Source of the DNA: Pelagibacteraceae bacterium AG-333-C14
GTDB lineage: Bacteria > Pseudomonadota > Alphaproteobacteria > Pelagibacterales > AG-422-B15
Reading direction: 5' to 3'
Length of the DNA stretch: 36,525 bases
Assembly (NCBI GenBank): GCA_003282485.1
Contig: QBZD01000010.1
Span: 1-36,525 of the forward strand
In this document: in pieces, positions 34,691-36,525 of the stretch
How the letters are laid out: each line of letters begins with the position of its first letter
How positions within the stretch are numbered: the first letter of the stretch is position 1
Notes under the pieces: model-generated
Database searches by the model: none
The model's input: the letters and a program-made list of their open reading frames with translations, nothing else
Told to the model about the DNA's origin: nothing
Translations under genes and position numbers: made by a program

Positions 34691-35416
34691 TTAAGTATTT
34701 GCTTTAATACTACTGAATTTTACTGATTTTTCTCTAGATATATGAGTAATATCTTTTGCTGAGCCACTTTGAATGATTGTCCCGTCTTCGATAACAATGA
34801 CTTTATCTGACATTGATAGTGCATCATCGAAGTCATGTGAGACGATGATTGACGTTGTTTTATTATCCTTTAAAATTTTTCTTGTTTCTACACGAAGTTG
34901 GTTTGTAAGTGATTGATCTAGAGTTCCAAAGGGTTCATCCATTAATAGTATTTTTGGGTTTGGCGCCATTGCTCTTGCGATAGCAACTCGCTGTTGTTCT
35001 CCACTGGAAATTTCATTAGGATAATTATAAGCGTATCGCTCTACTTTAAATAACTTAAGAAGTCTCATTGCAGTAGCATGTCTCTCTGATTTACTTCCAA
35101 TCACCCCAAACATTACATTATTGATTATTGTTAAGTGAGGAAATAAAGCTCTTTCTTGAACAACTAATCCAACATCTCTATTTTCTGTAAGAACTGTATG
35201 AAAATGATCTGAAATAATTTGATCGTTCATGAGAACACTACCTCCTGTTTCTTTCTCCAAGCCAGCAATTATTCTTAGCAATGTAGTTTTGCCACAGCCA
35301 GATGGACCAAGGATTGATAGTATTTCACCTTCTTCAAGCTCTAGACTAACATTACTAAGCACATTCTTGCCTTTTACATAGAAGTGACTCAAATCTTTTA
35401 TTTCTAATGCTGTCAT
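34691..35416 (-). CDS. ABC transporter ATP-binding protein (Fe(III)/FbpC-like)
   Basis: This is a 241-aa ABC ATPase. Walker A is GPSGCGKTTL (about residues 37-46), Walker B ILLMDEPFGTLDQ, and the switch His in IVSHDFDDAL. The signature is ISSGEQQRVAIARAM rather than LSGGQQQR, a mild deviation. It lacks the C-terminal TOBE regulatory domain (about 350 aa in FbpC). It follows the permease gene directly (TAA then ATG). The permease resembles FbpB, so ferric iron uptake is the best guess; thiamine or sulfate/phosphonate uptake relatives cannot be excluded. The substrate-binding protein is not in the window. Confidence 0.88.
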   Translation of the reverse strand: MTALEIKDLSHFYVKGKNVLSNVSLELEEGEILSILGPSGCGKTTLLRIIAGLEKETGGSVLMNDQIISDHFHTVLTENRDVGLVVQERALFPHLTIINNVMFGVIGSKSERHATAMRLLKLFKVERYAYNYPNEISSGEQQRVAIARAMAPNPKILLMDEPFGTLDQSLTNQLRVETRKILKDNKTTSIIVSHDFDDALSMSDKVIVIEDGTIIQSGSAKDITHISREKSVKFSSIKANT

Positions 35417-36525
35417 TTAATCCCTACTAGCCGGTCTAGATGTTCTGATCATTCTAGTCAATATAATTATGGGGATCAAACCCACCATTACTATTGCTAT
35501 TGAAGGTGCTGCGGCGTCGTACATTCTCTCTTCTGCTGCATAAATATATGTATAAACAGCAAGCGTATCAAAATTGAAGGGCCTTAAGATTAATGTTGCT
35601 GGTAGCTCCTTTATAACTTCTGAAACAACTAATAACATACTTGTTAAAAAGCTGGTTTTTAGTAATGGCATGTGAACTTGAGCCAATAATGACCATCCTG
35701 AGGTCTTCAGCGTTCTAGCGACATCGTCTACCCTTGAATTAATCCTCTGATATCCCGACTCAATTGTTGAACTTGCTAAAGCATAGGATTTAATTACATA
35801 GGCCAATACAAGACCTATTACACTTCCAGTTAGAACAAAATTAGAAATTTCTGAAATAAAACTTTGGTCAAAATAAGTTAACATTTGCATTACACCTATT
35901 GCAAGAATTAGCCCTGGAACCGCATACCCAACAGTAAGAAAAGAACTCATTACCTTTAAATAATTATTACTTTTATATCTTATAGAAAAATTGATTATCA
36001 CAGCAAGTAGTGAGCAAAGGAATGCAGCAATCAATGCTAGATAGAAAGTATTCCATGCAGTTGTAATAAATTTATCATTAAAGAAATCTAACTTGTAGTT
36101 TAATGCCCAGAATGAGAGTTCTAATATTGGAAGTAAAAACCCAATGAAGATTGGAGTAAAACAAATTGTGAAAGCTAAAATATTTGGTATCCCTTTTAAT
36201 TTTGTCAAATAAAGGGGCTTGTACAGAGACATCGCGTTGGAATAACTTGCATTTTTTCTTGAGTATCTCTCTAACAAGATCAACGTAACTGCAAATATTA
36301 AAAGCAATGAAGCCAATTGTTTTGCAGTTTCAATATCATACATTCCATACCAAGTTCGAAATACTCCTGTGGTAAAAGTCGATATAGCAAAATGGTCAAC
36401 TGCTCCAAAATCAGAAATTGTTTCCATTATGACTAACATCAAACCGCCAATGATAGCGGGCCTAATCATTGGGATCCCTAATTTGTAGAAAGTTTGAATT
36501 TTGTTTAATCCGAGAGTTCTTCCAG
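35417..36525 (-). CDS. ABC transporter permease, Fe(III)/FbpB-like (C-terminal part, cut by window edge)
   Basis: The frame is open to the window end: upstream of the internal Met at 36469 it continues in frame (GRTLGLNKIQTFYKLGIP), which resembles the EAA-loop ahead of the conserved METISDFGAVDHFA segment. At least 369 aa are present, with about eight helices and a second EAA loop (DDVARTLKTSGWSLLAQVHM). Two-domain permeases of the FbpB type carry both membrane domains in one chain; here the end of domain one and all of domain two are seen. METxxDFGxxxxFxxxTFTTG is typical of ferric permeases. The missing 5' end prevents a length comparison. Confidence 0.87.
   Translation of the reverse strand, partial: GRTLGLNKIQTFYKLGIPMIRPAIIGGLMLVIMETISDFGAVDHFAISTFTTGVFRTWYGMYDIETAKQLASLLLIFAVTLILLERYSRKNASYSNAMSLYKPLYLTKLKGIPNILAFTICFTPIFIGFLLPILELSFWALNYKLDFFNDKFITTAWNTFYLALIAAFLCSLLAVIINFSIRYKSNNYLKVMSSFLTVGYAVPGLILAIGVMQMLTYFDQSFISEISNFVLTGSVIGLVLAYVIKSYALASSTIESGYQRINSRVDDVARTLKTSGWSLLAQVHMPLLKTSFLTSMLLVVSEVIKELPATLILRPFNFDTLAVYTYIYAAEERMYDAAAPSIAIVMVGLIPIIILTRMIRTSRPASRD

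Noticed and set aside
1-36525. Prophage, transposon, CRISPR or defence island
   Set aside because: No integrase, transposase, phage structural gene, Cas gene, regularly spaced repeat or restriction-modification gene is recognisable; nearly all bases belong to housekeeping or catabolic genes.

Overview
The window is a compact, AT-rich bacterial chromosome segment. Its conserved gene neighbourhoods are alphaproteobacterial: tRNA-Leu/tig/clpP, nnr/glnB/glnA, ssb-gyrA-coaD-cyclophilin-queA-tgt with divergent uvrA, and tatA-tatB-tatC-serS-surE-yajC-secD-secF. Low GC, very short intergenic gaps, stop-to-stop convergent genes and a Lys/Asn/Ile-rich proteome suggest a streamlined, probably marine, planktonic lineage (SAR11/HIMB59/AEGEAN-169-like). 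That placement is inferred from style and gene order, not from a phylogeny. I see no prophage, transposase, integrase, CRISPR array or rRNA operon.

Layout. 1-1734: protein folding and turnover on the minus strand (partial clpP, tig, tRNA-Leu(UAG)). 1863-3063: an SPFH-NfeD membrane pair. 3064-3363: a gap holding a decayed copy of the 5' half of the same tRNA-Leu plus its upstream sequence. 3364-4674: hydroxyacid dehydrogenase and two tiny conserved proteins (DUF2256-like, DUF1543-like). 4671-7980: secreted carboxylesterase and NAD(P)H-hydrate repair enzyme. 8085-10984: nitrogen assimilation (P-II, a eukaryote-type GSII, and adenylylatable GSI). 11052-13865: an acyl-CoA dehydrogenase and an acyl-CoA carboxylase beta subunit facing each other. 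13949-18281: parE, a coniferyl-type aldehyde dehydrogenase and a crotonase. 18283-24770: tgt, queA, cyclophilin, coaD, gyrA and ssb on the minus strand. 24880-28360: uvrA and a PuuD-type membrane protein. 28363-34622: a Sec/Tat export block with serS and surE. 34691-36525: an Fe(III)-type ABC transporter that runs off the right edge.

The genes form functional sets. Topology and repair are covered by gyrA, parE, ssb and uvrA. Protein export is covered by yajC-secD-secF and tatA-tatB-tatC. Queuosine is covered by queA and tgt. Nitrogen sensing and assimilation are covered by glnB, glnII and glnA. Acyl-CoA and aldehyde catabolism is covered by four scattered genes.

The most notable anomalies are: an in-frame TAG in the middle of an otherwise intact tatB; a 93-bp duplicate of the tRNA-Leu 5' half and upstream region that brackets the SPFH-NfeD operon; a Tgt lacking two of its four zinc ligands; a P-II protein with a one-residue-shorter T-loop beside Tyr51; a GSII gene lodged between glnB and glnA; and a strong hairpin in the glnB leader.
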